Shown piece by piece: positions 33,135 to 42,315 of a DNA stretch of 64,000 nucleotides. Source of the DNA: CBDCGJ01 sp965238305 (GTDB lineage: Bacteria; Pseudomonadota; Alphaproteobacteria; GCA-2731375). Where the stretch lies: NCBI GenBank assembly GCA_965238305.1, contig CBDEHK010000001.1:3844001-3908000 (forward strand). The letters run 5' to 3'. The stretch's first letter is position 1. Each line of letters begins with the position of its first letter. The translations under genes were made by a program, and so were the position numbers. Under the pieces are notes generated by a model, which ran no database searches, had not been told where the DNA came from, and saw only the letters and a program-made list of their open reading frames with translations.

Positions 33135-33365
33135 ATGACCAAATTGACCTCTGCCGCTGCGGCTGAAGAAATGGCTCGCCGTATTTGGGAGAACAAGTTC
33201 GAAGATCAAGCGGAAGATCATGATGCCAGTCTCAACAGGTCGAGCATTGCGATCATTCCAATTTACAGGCCCGACGATTGGGAAATGATAGTAAATCTCG
33301 AAAAACTGGAACATCCAGAGGTTGGTCGGCGTTGTGGACGGTGCGCAAATTATCGTTCTCTCTGA
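33135..33365 (+). CDS. Possible small protein, perhaps frameshifted
   Basis: A 76-codon frame starting M-T-K-L-T-S-A-A-A-A-E-E-M-A-R-R-I-W-E-N. The helical first part and the I-A-I-I-P-I-Y-R-P-D-D-W-E-M segment look protein-like, and the third codon positions resemble neighbouring genes. The last 14 residues (R-R-C-G-R-C...) look out of frame. Skipping to the overlapping frame at 33322-33537 would continue V-G-V-V-D-G-A-Q-I-I-V-L-S-D. Function unknown; a decayed gene is also possible. Confidence 0.3.
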   Translation: MTKLTSAAAAEEMARRIWENKFEDQAEDHDASLNRSSIAIIPIYRPDDWEMIVNLEKLEHPEVGRRCGRCANYRSL

Positions 33366-33502
33366 CATGAACAGGAATATTACCAAAAACGACGATCTAA
33401 AAGTTTCGCAGTTCGAGAGTTTGTATCATATCGAGCAAAATTCCTTCGATTGCATGCTCCAAACAATGCAGGCCGGCACTGGCGCTGTCGAAATCTTACA
33501 AA

Positions 33503-34255
33503 TTATTTTTGCAGCCAACTCACCACAGTCTGATTGAACAACTCCGGCTGATCCATGTTGGCGGCATGACCTGCATTCGGAATAACGGCTTTACTAGCAC
33601 TGGGAATTTTATTTGCCATATATTCGGAGGCGACCAAATAGGGTTGATCTTCCGCGCCGACAATAATCAACGTGGGCACCTGGATATGTGGGAGGGAATG
33701 AATAACCTTTCCGTCATTCTGCGTCAGCATCCCGCGCGCCGCCATTGCGACTCCGTGATAGTCGCGATGTTCTGCCGCGACTGCTTCCACGCGTTTTTGA
33801 AATGATGCCGCGCCTTCGCTATCAATTCTATCGCCCCTACTTCGAGCTGTGGTGTTCCAATTTTCTCGCGCTACGTCATTTTTGAAACCCGGCCCAGTAT
33901 CAACAAGCAACAACGCTTCGACCATGCCTTCATGCCTTAAGTGAAAAGCAAGCGACATGTAACCACCCAACGACATGCCCCCAATAATAGCGCCCTTTTC
34001 ATCGACGGCTTCGAGTATCGCTTTCATATCCGCGACAGTTTCAACTTCGCTATAGGCCGATAAATCGTCTGGGCTACCGCTTTGCCCATGTCCACGCATG
34101 TCCCAGGTAATTATCCGACAGGTTTTTCCTAGCGCTTCCAACTGTGGCGACCACATATGATGATCCGCACCAAATCCATGGGTCAAAAGGATCGCCGGCC
34201 CCGCACCGCTTGTTTGATAATTTAGGTCGACACCGTTTCTGTGAATAGTTGGCAT
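33503..34255 (-). CDS. Alpha/beta-fold hydrolase
   Basis: A 250-aa cytosolic alpha/beta hydrolase. Oxyanion-hole motif L-T-H-G-F-G (24-29), nucleophile elbow G-G-M-S-L-G-G with Ser95, acid near G-A-E-D-Q-P-Y (about 204-210), His in N-A-G-H-A-A-N (about 232). The sequence pattern is close to 3-oxoadipate enol-lactonase-type esterases, but the motif alone does not fix the substrate. It is divergent from the M14 carboxypeptidase gene, with about 130 bp for two promoters. Confidence 0.88.
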   Translation of the reverse strand: MPTIHRNGVDLNYQTSGAGPAILLTHGFGADHHMWSPQLEALGKTCRIITWDMRGHGQSGSPDDLSAYSEVETVADMKAILEAVDEKGAIIGGMSLGGYMSLAFHLRHEGMVEALLLVDTGPGFKNDVARENWNTTARSRGDRIDSEGAASFQKRVEAVAAEHRDYHGVAMAARGMLTQNDGKVIHSLPHIQVPTLIIVGAEDQPYLVASEYMANKIPSASKAVIPNAGHAANMDQPELFNQTVVSWLQK

Positions 34256-34383
34256 AGAGACACCTTAGCTGATTGAAAATATTAACCGCAGACAGATTGG
34301 ATCGAAAAGAATGTGCTTGCAACAAAGATAGAAGTCGAAAACACTGTTGACCAATACGCATCCGCTTATCCTGTAGATACTTT

Positions 34384-35529
34384 ATGAATATTGTCAGCGA
34401 CTTCGATGGTGGAAACGCCAAGTTATTAAGAATAACCGACGACGGAATAATTGATCTGGCTATCGTTCCCGACGCCGGGACTGATTTCCGTCAATGGTTC
34501 TGTTTTGATTTGGTTGATGCCAAAGGTTTGGATTGCCAAATTAACATCGTTAATGCCGGGGAAGCAGCTTTCACCAAAGGTTGGGAGAATTATCGTGCCT
34601 GTGCCTCCGCGGATAATATCGAATGGCGCCGCGTGGACACGCGCTATGACGGCGCTACGTTGAATATTCACCATAGGGCAACAACCGACCGCGTCCGCTT
34701 CGCATATTTTGCCCCCTATGATTTAGATCAACATAGTGCGCTTATTGAACGATGTCGTCAGTCACCGGGTGTTGAAATTGAAGTCCTAGGCAATTCGATC
34801 GACGGCCGCGAGATCGAATGTATACAAGTTGGCGATGCGGACCGGCTGTTGCCGGCCTGTTGGTTTATCGGGCGTCAACATCCTGGAGAAACCATGGCGG
34901 AATGGTGGATCGACGGTTTGTTGAGCCGTTTGTTGGATGAACACGATTCAACGGCCCGCGAGCTTCGCAACAAAGCCAATTTTTTCGTTATCCCAAATAT
35001 GAACCCGGATGGAAGTTTTCGCGGCCACATTCGCACCAACGGTTGTGGCCAGGATCTAAATAGAGCCTGGTCGAACCCGTCGCGGGAGAAAACACCGGAA
35101 GTCTATTATGTTCGAGAGAAAATGCAGGCGACCGGCGTCGATTTTTGCCTAGATGTTCATGGCGACGAATCGTTGCCCTATGTATTCTTAACAGGTGGAT
35201 ACGGTGTTCCATCTATCACCGAAATGCAGGAAGAAATGAGGCACCGCTATTGCGAGGCATTATTGAAATCCAGCAATGAATTCCAAACTGAATTCGGCTA
35301 CCCTAAAGCACGTAAGGGCAACGCAAATTTGGCCATCTGTTCGAACTATCTAGCTGAAACCTTCGGCGGTATCGCCTTCACTTTGGAACAACCCTTCAAG
35401 GATAATGCCAACGCACCAAGAGAGAACGAAGGATGGTCACCAAATCGCGCAAAAAAAATGGGTGGCGATAGTTTGGAAGCGTTATTGGCTATCGTACCGG
35501 ATATGACAAAACTACTGGAAAAGAGTTGA
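34384..35529 (+). CDS. M14-type zinc carboxypeptidase with N-terminal cytosolic-carboxypeptidase domain
   Basis: A 381-aa metallopeptidase. Residues 1-115 are the beta-sandwich domain of bacterial cytosolic carboxypeptidases (N-I-V-S-D-F-D-G-G-N-A and W-F-C-F-D-L-V). The catalytic domain has R-Q-H-P-G-E-T-M with zinc ligands His166 and Glu169, the third ligand His259 in D-V-H-G-D-E, and the catalytic Glu335 in F-T-L-E-Q-P-F. The N-G-C-G-Q-D-L-N-R motif binds the substrate carboxylate. There is no signal peptide. It probably trims peptides in the cytosol. The quinone reductase start overlaps its stop (TGATG). Confidence 0.9.
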   Translation: MNIVSDFDGGNAKLLRITDDGIIDLAIVPDAGTDFRQWFCFDLVDAKGLDCQINIVNAGEAAFTKGWENYRACASADNIEWRRVDTRYDGATLNIHHRATTDRVRFAYFAPYDLDQHSALIERCRQSPGVEIEVLGNSIDGREIECIQVGDADRLLPACWFIGRQHPGETMAEWWIDGLLSRLLDEHDSTARELRNKANFFVIPNMNPDGSFRGHIRTNGCGQDLNRAWSNPSREKTPEVYYVREKMQATGVDFCLDVHGDESLPYVFLTGGYGVPSITEMQEEMRHRYCEALLKSSNEFQTEFGYPKARKGNANLAICSNYLAETFGGIAFTLEQPFKDNANAPRENEGWSPNRAKKMGGDSLEALLAIVPDMTKLLEKS

Positions 35530-36527
35530 TGATGCGTGCTGCTTGGTACGACAAACTGGGGCCTGCCGATGATGTCTTGAATGTCGGCGAACAGCCGCTT
35601 CCCGGGGTCGGTCCCGGCGAAGTTCGCGTGAATTTGAAGGCCAGCGGAATAAATCCTTCGGATGTAAAGTTGCGTTCGGGCTTGCGACAAGGCATGCAAT
35701 ATCCGCTCGTCATTGCCAATAGTGACGGCGCCGGCGTGATCGATCAAATTGGTGAAGGGGTCGACCCTTCTTGGATCCGGAAACGCGTATGGTTATACAA
35801 CGGTCAGCGCGCCGGCCGGGCCTTTGGCACTGCCGCTGAATATATCGCACTTGATCAGGATCTCGTCAGTGAACTACCGGATCATGTGAGTTTCGAACAA
35901 GGTGCGTGCCTCGGCATTCCATGCATGACGGCCCATCGGGCTCTAACCGCACTTGGGGCCATCCATGGCGATATGACGGTATTTGTTTCCGGTGGCGCGG
36001 GTGCTGTCGGTCATTACGCCGTTCAACTTGCAAAATGGATGGGCGCGCGAGTACTAACAACGATTTCGAACCCAGCCAAAGGGGAAATTGCGAGGTCCGC
36101 AGGAGCCGATGTTGTGATCAATTACAAACGCGAAGATGTGATCGACCGGGTGATGGCTGAAACTGGCGGCGGCGGGGTCGATCTGATCGTCGATGTCGAT
36201 TTTGGCGGCAATCTGGCAACTAATATCGAGATCATCAAAAACAATGGCGCGATCTCGGTTTATGCGTCCGGCGGCGAAGATAGACCTGAATTGGAGGTAT
36301 TCCCATTCATGGCAAAGAACGTCAGCCTCCATTTTTTGGTCCTAAATTCCTGCCCCCATGAGGCACGGCAACAGGCACAAGACGACATCGGTCGATGGTT
36401 AAGAGATAGCAATTGTGAACATCAGATTGCCGGCACATTTCCGCTTGCGGAAATAGCGGCGGCACATAAACTGGTCGAAAGCGGTTCGAAACAAGGGACC
36501 GCCGTTTTGCGCTTGGATGAGAGCTAG
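35529..36527 (+). CDS. Zinc-independent NADPH:quinone oxidoreductase (MDR superfamily)
   Basis: About 332 aa from the ATG that overlaps the previous stop; an ATG one codon later and a TTG one codon earlier are alternatives. It has the GroES-like N-terminal fold (G-P-G-E-V-R-V-N-L-K-A-S-G-I-N-P-S-D-V) and a Rossmann domain with V-F-V-S-G-G-A-G-A-V-G-H-Y (about 146-158). The structural and catalytic zinc Cys sets of alcohol dehydrogenases are missing, as in QOR/zeta-crystallin proteins. Likely reduces quinones or enones with NADPH. Coupled to the carboxypeptidase gene, though no shared pathway is obvious. Confidence 0.87.
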   Translation: MMRAAWYDKLGPADDVLNVGEQPLPGVGPGEVRVNLKASGINPSDVKLRSGLRQGMQYPLVIANSDGAGVIDQIGEGVDPSWIRKRVWLYNGQRAGRAFGTAAEYIALDQDLVSELPDHVSFEQGACLGIPCMTAHRALTALGAIHGDMTVFVSGGAGAVGHYAVQLAKWMGARVLTTISNPAKGEIARSAGADVVINYKREDVIDRVMAETGGGGVDLIVDVDFGGNLATNIEIIKNNGAISVYASGGEDRPELEVFPFMAKNVSLHFLVLNSCPHEARQQAQDDIGRWLRDSNCEHQIAGTFPLAEIAAAHKLVESGSKQGTAVLRLDES

Positions 36528-36554
36528 GTTTTTCCGTGGTTACTGAATAATACA

Positions 36555-37337
36555 ATGACCAGTGATATACTTTCTTCTTTGCCGACCTTCGAGCCTGGTA
36601 CTGTTTGGCTGGTTGGGGCTGGGCCAGGCGACCCAGGCTTATTGACGCTGCACGCTCTTAACGCAATCCGACAAGCCGATATCGTTATTTACGACGCTCT
36701 CGTCGGACCAGGCATTACATGTTTGGTGGACGACAAAGAAAAATTGATCTACGCGGGCAAACGTGGCGGCAAACCATCTGCTAAACAACCCGACATTTCG
36801 CAACGAATTGTTGATGAAGCAAAATCCGGAAAACGAGTTCTCCGACTGAAAGGTGGCGATCCTTATATATTTGGTCGGGGAGGAGAAGAGGCCCTCACAC
36901 TTGTTGAAGCGGGAATTCCCTTCCGCGTTATCCCTGGAATTACAGCGTCAACTGCTGGCGCAGCAAATGCCGGCATTCCAATGACGCACCGTCGCGCCAA
37001 TAGCACAGTTACGTTTGTAACCGGTCATAGCGCCTTTGGTGAAGTTCCCGGCAATATTGACTGGCAATCACTTTCCAAAGGTTCATCTGTTTTAGTATTA
37101 TATATGGCAATCAAGCATTTAGAGAAAATATCTCGAATATTAATTAAAGTAGGGCGTGCAAAATCTGAACCCGTAGCAGTGATTGCGAACGCTACATTAC
37201 CAAATGAAAAAGTAGTGATCACGACGCTTATGAACGCGCATTCTGATATACAAAAGGCGGGATTGAAACCGCCGGCAATTGTGATTATCGGACCGGTTGT
37301 CGACCTCGCGGAATTAATTTCTCCATCGATAAAATAG
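36555..37337 (+). CDS. cobA: Uroporphyrinogen-III C-methyltransferase
   Basis: A 260-aa SUMT that methylates uroporphyrinogen III at C2 and C7 with SAM to precorrin-2, the entry to cobalamin and siroheme. Clear motifs: V-G-A-G-P-G-D-P-G-L-L-T (about 21-32), the R-L-K-G-G-D-P-Y-I-F-G-R-G-G-E-E loop (about 97-112), P-G-I-T-A-S-T-A-G-A and G-I-P-M-T-H-R. It is the stand-alone enzyme (no CysG dehydrogenase part). The region 37338-37477 after it holds no gene. Confidence 0.93.
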   Translation: MTSDILSSLPTFEPGTVWLVGAGPGDPGLLTLHALNAIRQADIVIYDALVGPGITCLVDDKEKLIYAGKRGGKPSAKQPDISQRIVDEAKSGKRVLRLKGGDPYIFGRGGEEALTLVEAGIPFRVIPGITASTAGAANAGIPMTHRRANSTVTFVTGHSAFGEVPGNIDWQSLSKGSSVLVLYMAIKHLEKISRILIKVGRAKSEPVAVIANATLPNEKVVITTLMNAHSDIQKAGLKPPAIVIIGPVVDLAELISPSIK

Positions 37338-37477
37338 ACCGATTTGTTGTATTCAAAAAAAAATAGAATAAAAGGTTGAAGCAAACGCTCCATATGGCTA
37401 TCTAACCACGCGTAAAGATTGCTTCTCAGCATAACAAACATCAAAACAGGCAACAGCAAAGCGGGGTAATCGTCCGA

Positions 37478-38419
37478 ATGGATTGGATGATTGAGGTAGA
37501 AGAACTTTCCAAGAATTTTAAACACCTGACGGCTGTCGACGGGATCAGTTTCAATGTCGCAAAAGGCGAAGTGCTGGGTTTTCTAGGCCCCAACGGCGCC
37601 GGCAAGTCGACGACCATGAAAATGCTCGCTGGGTACCTGACTCCGTCTTCGGGAACGGCGCGAATTTGCGGCAATGATGTTGTCGACAATGCCCTGGAAG
37701 CAAAGCGCTGCATCGGCTATTTGCCAGAAGGAGCTCCGGCCTATGGCGATATGACGCCGGCGAAGTTCTTAAATTTTGTCGCTGCCATCCGAGGATTGAA
37801 CGGTCGGCGGAAACGCGAAGCGATCAACACGGCGATTGAGCGCGTAAACTTGCAAGAAGTATTGTTGCAGCCGATTGAGACGCTTTCAAAGGGCTTCAAA
37901 CGTCGTGTTGGACTGGCGCAAGCGATCTTACACAACCCGCAAATTCTCATACTTGATGAACCGACGGACGGATTGGATCCCAATCAGAAACACGAAGTCA
38001 GAACACTGATCGGTGAAATGGCGGCGGAAAAAGCAATTATCATTTCGACCCATATTCTGGAAGAGGTCGAAGCTGTGTGCACACGTGCGATGATCATATC
38101 CGCAGGCAAAATCGTAATCGATGGCACCCCCCAATCATTGGAAGCCCGATCTGAACTTCACAATGCTGTGCTGCTGCGAACCAGCAGCGATGGTGTAGCT
38201 ACAGCACTTGAAAACATGGTTGATGTCTCAAGGGTCGATGAATTGGACACAGGACGATACAGAATTATCCCGACCGGCGGGCAATCGATTGTTGCATCGA
38301 TTAGCGATGCGGCTAAAGTCAACAATTGGAAAGTTGATGAGCTTACAGTTCAACCGGGCCGATTGGATGAGGTGTTTCGCCGTTTAACAAACCAAAGCAA
38401 GTCTGAGGAGGCTGCGTGA
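37478..38419 (+). CDS. ABC transporter ATP-binding protein (GldA-like)
   Basis: A 313-aa ATPase with Walker A G-P-N-G-A-G-K-S-T (about 40-48), signature T-L-S-K-G-F-K-R-R (Ser-Lys-Gly-Phe in place of Ser-Gly-Gly-Gln, common in this branch), Walker B I-L-I-L-D-E-P-T-D-G-L-D-P, and the H-loop S-T-H-I-L. A C-terminal extension of about 90 residues is typical of GldA/CcmA-like proteins. It starts a four-gene operon with an ABC-2 permease, a GldG-like protein and a DUF4340 protein. In alphaproteobacteria without gliding the substrate of this system is not known. Confidence 0.92.
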   Translation: MDWMIEVEELSKNFKHLTAVDGISFNVAKGEVLGFLGPNGAGKSTTMKMLAGYLTPSSGTARICGNDVVDNALEAKRCIGYLPEGAPAYGDMTPAKFLNFVAAIRGLNGRRKREAINTAIERVNLQEVLLQPIETLSKGFKRRVGLAQAILHNPQILILDEPTDGLDPNQKHEVRTLIGEMAAEKAIIISTHILEEVEAVCTRAMIISAGKIVIDGTPQSLEARSELHNAVLLRTSSDGVATALENMVDVSRVDELDTGRYRIIPTGGQSIVASISDAAKVNNWKVDELTVQPGRLDEVFRRLTNQSKSEEAA

Positions 38420-39150
38420 TGCGCGAAACATTCATCATCATGCGGCGTGAACTGGCCGGATACTTCAACACCCCACTTGCTTATGTGTTTATTGTTATTT
38501 TTCTGTTTCTAACTGGCATATTTGCGTTCTACCTGGGAAACTTCTTTTTACGCGGCCAAGCCGATTTGAAACCATTTTTCCAGTTCCACCCTTGGCTATA
38601 TTTATTCCTGGTACCGGCCATTTCCATGCGACTTTGGGCGGAAGAACGAAAATCCGGGTCCTTGGAATTACTTATGACGCTGCCTGCTCCTCTTTATGCG
38701 GCTGTGATCGGTAAGTTTCTGGCGGCCTGGCTGTTCACGATCATCGCTTTGGCTTGCACTCTACCGATGTGGTTGACGGTCAATTATCTAGGACAACCGG
38801 ATCAGGGCATTATTCTTGCCGGCTATATTGGCAGCGCCTTGATGGCCGGTGGTTACCTGGCGATCGGCAGCTGTATTTCGGCGGCAACCACCAATCAAGT
38901 AATCGCTTTCGTAATTTCGATTGTGATTTGTTTTCTCTTCACGGTTTCCGGTGCGCCGATCGTATTGGAGTTCTTTTCCGCCTGGGCACCTCAATCGGTC
39001 CTGGAAGCAATCGCCGGGTTTAGTTTCTTGACCCATTTCCAATCGATTACAGACGGTGTTATCGACATGCGTGACTTGGTCTATTTTCTTTCGCTGATCG
39101 GCGTTTGGTTAGTTGCGAATATTATCGTCGTCGATTTGAACAAAGCGTGA
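38416..39150 (+). CDS. ABC-2 type permease (GldF-like)
   Basis: A 244-aa inner-membrane protein with six hydrophobic segments. The N-terminal I-M-R-R-E-L-A-G-Y-F-N-T-P-L-A-Y-V motif and W-A-E-E-R-K-S-G-S-L-E-L-L-M-T-L-P in the first cytoplasmic loop (about 76-92) are diagnostic of the ABC-2 subfamily paired with GldG-like proteins. The start overlaps the ATPase stop (ATGA-type, 4 bp). It forms the membrane part of the complex. Confidence 0.9.
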   Translation: MMRETFIIMRRELAGYFNTPLAYVFIVIFLFLTGIFAFYLGNFFLRGQADLKPFFQFHPWLYLFLVPAISMRLWAEERKSGSLELLMTLPAPLYAAVIGKFLAAWLFTIIALACTLPMWLTVNYLGQPDQGIILAGYIGSALMAGGYLAIGSCISAATTNQVIAFVISIVICFLFTVSGAPIVLEFFSAWAPQSVLEAIAGFSFLTHFQSITDGVIDMRDLVYFLSLIGVWLVANIIVVDLNKA

Positions 39151-39163
39151 GGGAGTAAGGTCA

Positions 39164-41107
39164 ATGAACAAAAAAATCATCTCAGCGATCGCCCTTGCTT
39201 TGCTTGTTGTTCTGTTTGTCGCCATCAACATTGTTAGCAATAACGAATTAAGATCACAGCGTTTCGATTTGACGCAGGAAAAACTCTATACACTTTCTGA
39301 CGGTTCCAAACGCGTCATCGGCGCGATTGATGAGCCGGTGACATTGCGGCTTTATTATTCGACCAACCTGGCAAACGACATTCCAACTTTTCGCACTTAT
39401 GCTTTGCGTGTGCGTGAATTGATCGAGGAGTATGTCACCTTGTCGAACGGGCGCATCAGATTGGAAGTCATCGATCCGAAGCCGTTTACCGAAGACGAGG
39501 ACAACGCTATTCGATTTGGCATGCAAGGCGTGCCGGTAAATGATAGTGAAAAACTGTATTTCGGCTTGGTCGGCTTCAACATGACCGACGATCAGGAAGT
39601 TATTCCATTTTTCCAACAGCAAAAAGAAGCCTTTTTGGAATATGAACTAACGCGTCTGATCTACAAATTGTCCGATCCAAAGAAGGCTGTTGTCGGATTA
39701 GTGACCGGACATCAGATGAACGCCAATGTATCGCCGATGATGCGGCTCAATCCACGGGCACCAAAGCCTTGGGTGATCATTGATCAAATTCGCGAGACTT
39801 TCGAATTGAAAGTTTTGGAAGCGAATTTTGACAAAATTGAAGATAATATCGAAGTCCTGTTGCTTATTCATCCACCAAAATTAAGTGACGCTAGCCAATA
39901 TGCGATCGACCAGTTTGTGTTACGCGGGGGCAAAGCGTTGATCTTTCTTGATCCGGTTTCGGAAATCGCTGCCGGCCAAGCCCGCGCGCGGCAGGGTCAA
40001 CCGCCGCAAACTATGATCAGTGCCGACTTGCCTAAATTGCTCGCCGCGTGGGGCGTCGAGATGAAGGCCGATCAAGTCGTCGGCGACTGGGATATCGCCC
40101 GCGAAGTTAATATTGGACGCGGCGGGAACACCGACATTATCCGTTATCTTCCCTGGTTAAAACTGGCCAGTGACAACTACAATCGTGAAGACATCGTCAC
40201 TGCACAATTGGGGAATCTAATGTATGCGGCGGCGGGTGCAATTGTCCCACTCGAAGGAGCTACAACTGAACTAAAAGCTCTAATTTTCTCGACATCCAAT
40301 GCCATGTTGATCAAGGCTGACGACATCAAATATGGACCGGACCCAAGGCGACTTGTCGAAAACTTCGAGGCCGACGGCGTCCAACATGTCATTGCCGCCC
40401 GGATCACCGGGACGGTGAAATCTGCGTTCCCTGACGGAGCGCCAAAAGCTCCCGCAGAGGTAACAGAAAACGACAAAGAGGCAACGGAAAAGAAAGACCA
40501 GGCCCTCAAAACTGAGCATCTGAACGAGAGTACTAAAGATTTGCAGGTCATTTTGGTGAGTGACGCTGACAATCTTTACGACAATTTCTGGGCCCAAAGC
40601 CAAAACCTAGGTGGTCAACGTATTATCGTGCAAACTTCCGCAAATGCCAGCTTCTTGATCAACGCCTTGGACAATCTGGCCGGATCATCGGATTTGATCG
40701 GACTACGCAGCCGCGAACGTTCAGAGCGGCCATTCCTGGTCGTTGAAAAATTACGCCGGCAGGCGGAACAAAAATTCCTGGCCCGCGAAAACGAACTAAA
40801 CAAGAACCTGGACGCTACGCAACGCAAAATTGTCGAACTGCAAAGCAAGGCCGAAGCTGAAGGCGGCGCCCTGCTTTCCGACCAGCAACAAGCGGCAATT
40901 GATGAAGCGCGGATTGAAATTTTGAATACACGTCGTGAGCTAAGGCAAGTTCAAGCCAGTCTGAATAGCGACATTGAATTGCTCGAACGTCGGGTCAAAA
41001 TGATAAATATCGCCGCGGTTCCGTCATTCTTCATATTTGTGGCTATCGGGCTTGGTCTCCTGCGACATCGCCGGCGGCGTCGGGCTTATACCTTGAGCAG
41101 GTCATAG
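39164..41107 (+). CDS. GldG-like ABC transporter auxiliary protein
   Basis: A 647-aa protein anchored by an N-terminal transmembrane helix (about 6-26) and a C-terminal one (about 613-633), with a large periplasmic domain between. It contains F-D-L-T-Q-E-K-L-Y-T-L-S-D-G-S (about 34-48) and A-L-I-F-L-D-P-V-S-E (about 257), the signature of the Gldg family domain. A coiled coil (about 520-600) precedes the last helix. It lies 13 bp after the permease gene and works with it. An Ala/Lys/Glu-rich insertion near 420-450 is low-complexity. Confidence 0.9.
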   Translation: MNKKIISAIALALLVVLFVAINIVSNNELRSQRFDLTQEKLYTLSDGSKRVIGAIDEPVTLRLYYSTNLANDIPTFRTYALRVRELIEEYVTLSNGRIRLEVIDPKPFTEDEDNAIRFGMQGVPVNDSEKLYFGLVGFNMTDDQEVIPFFQQQKEAFLEYELTRLIYKLSDPKKAVVGLVTGHQMNANVSPMMRLNPRAPKPWVIIDQIRETFELKVLEANFDKIEDNIEVLLLIHPPKLSDASQYAIDQFVLRGGKALIFLDPVSEIAAGQARARQGQPPQTMISADLPKLLAAWGVEMKADQVVGDWDIAREVNIGRGGNTDIIRYLPWLKLASDNYNREDIVTAQLGNLMYAAAGAIVPLEGATTELKALIFSTSNAMLIKADDIKYGPDPRRLVENFEADGVQHVIAARITGTVKSAFPDGAPKAPAEVTENDKEATEKKDQALKTEHLNESTKDLQVILVSDADNLYDNFWAQSQNLGGQRIIVQTSANASFLINALDNLAGSSDLIGLRSRERSERPFLVVEKLRRQAEQKFLARENELNKNLDATQRKIVELQSKAEAEGGALLSDQQQAAIDEARIEILNTRRELRQVQASLNSDIELLERRVKMINIAAVPSFFIFVAIGLGLLRHRRRRRAYTLSRS

Positions 41108-41146
41108 AACAATGTTGGGTAATATAGACTTGAGGAATATTCAAAA

Positions 41147-42241
41147 ATGAAGTCGCGATCTTTTCTGATCCTCGTTATCGTGACCGCAATCGCTGTCGGC
41201 GGCGCCGGTGCTTCGGTCTGGAAGCGACAGAATAATGTCAACATACCGGACCAGCCTGACACTTTATTCCCCGGCTTGATGGCAAAAATAAACCAGGTTG
41301 CCGCGCTTTCTGTCGTCACACCAACCAATTCGTTCAAAATAGAAAAAGGTGACGATGGCGTCTGGCGGGTGCCCGAAAAATCGGGATATCCGGTGAAATT
41401 CGAAACCGTCAAACAGGCCGTTGTCGGTATAATTTCGCTCAAGCCCATGGCCGCAAAAACGGCAAAGACCGAAAAATATGCCAGCCTTAACGTCGATGAC
41501 CCGACAAACGGTGGCGGCGGTAAAGTGATTTCAATCTTCGATGCGGAAGGAAACAATCTCTCTGCACTGACGATCGGGACGACCAAGTCTACAGCTTCGG
41601 ACACCAGACTGGGATGGTATTATGTGCGCCGCCCGGACGAGGATCGCAGTTGGTTGGTTGAAGGTCGTCTGGATACCTGGGAGGACGTGACCCGGTGGTT
41701 AGATTCTTCCCTGCCAACTATCGCCCGCACCAGGATTTGGTCTGTATCAAGCGGCGAGGACACTGAATCTGCCGTAACTGTCAGCCGCAAAAATCCCGGA
41801 CAAGATAATTTCGAAGTCGACAATATCCCCGAAGGCCGCAAGGTGCTGCATAGCACCAGTCCAAATGCCTTGGGCTCTGCTATGGGTTTTTTGAGTTTTG
41901 AGGACGTACAGGCGAAAACCGATATCGAGGGTTGGGACAAAGCCCATCAAACGACTTTCCGGACTTTTGACGGATTGATCATCGCCGTCAAATTAAACTC
42001 TGTTTCAAAAGACGAAACCTGGGCCAGTTTCGATTTTTCCATGGATATAGAAGCTACCAATGGTTTAGAAATCCCTGAAGATCAGATGAAAAATTTAAAA
42101 TCTTCAGAAGAAGTGACTAAGGAAGTGAGCGACTATCAAGCTCGGTATGCAGGTTGGGCTTATCGCTTGCCCGACTATAAGAATAAAGATTTTCTGAGCG
42201 TTTTGACCGATATTACTGCCGTCGACAAATCGAAGGAATAG
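41147..42241 (+). CDS. DUF4340 domain-containing protein
   Basis: A 364-aa protein with an N-terminal membrane anchor (about 5-25) and a repeated beta-rich DUF4340 domain: F-K-I-E-K-G-D-D-G-V-W-R-V-P (about 64-77), and T-I-G-T-T-K-S-T-A-S-D-T-R-L-G-W-Y-Y-V. The family almost always follows GldG-like genes and probably forms the periplasmic part of the same transporter. It is separated by 39 bp from the GldG-like gene and by 74 bp from the GroES gene. Confidence 0.88.
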   Translation: MKSRSFLILVIVTAIAVGGAGASVWKRQNNVNIPDQPDTLFPGLMAKINQVAALSVVTPTNSFKIEKGDDGVWRVPEKSGYPVKFETVKQAVVGIISLKPMAAKTAKTEKYASLNVDDPTNGGGGKVISIFDAEGNNLSALTIGTTKSTASDTRLGWYYVRRPDEDRSWLVEGRLDTWEDVTRWLDSSLPTIARTRIWSVSSGEDTESAVTVSRKNPGQDNFEVDNIPEGRKVLHSTSPNALGSAMGFLSFEDVQAKTDIEGWDKAHQTTFRTFDGLIIAVKLNSVSKDETWASFDFSMDIEATNGLEIPEDQMKNLKSSEEVTKEVSDYQARYAGWAYRLPDYKNKDFLSVLTDITAVDKSKE

Positions 42242-42315
42242 AGTTAACTGCTGCGTAATTAGAGTTATCGCAGACCCAACAACTAAAACAAACAAAATTG
42301 AAGGAGATCCAAATT

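Noticed and set aside
42242..42315. CIRCE-type heat-shock operator before the GroES-like gene
   Set aside because: No TTAGCACTC-N9-GAGTGCTAA-like sequence is present in the gap.
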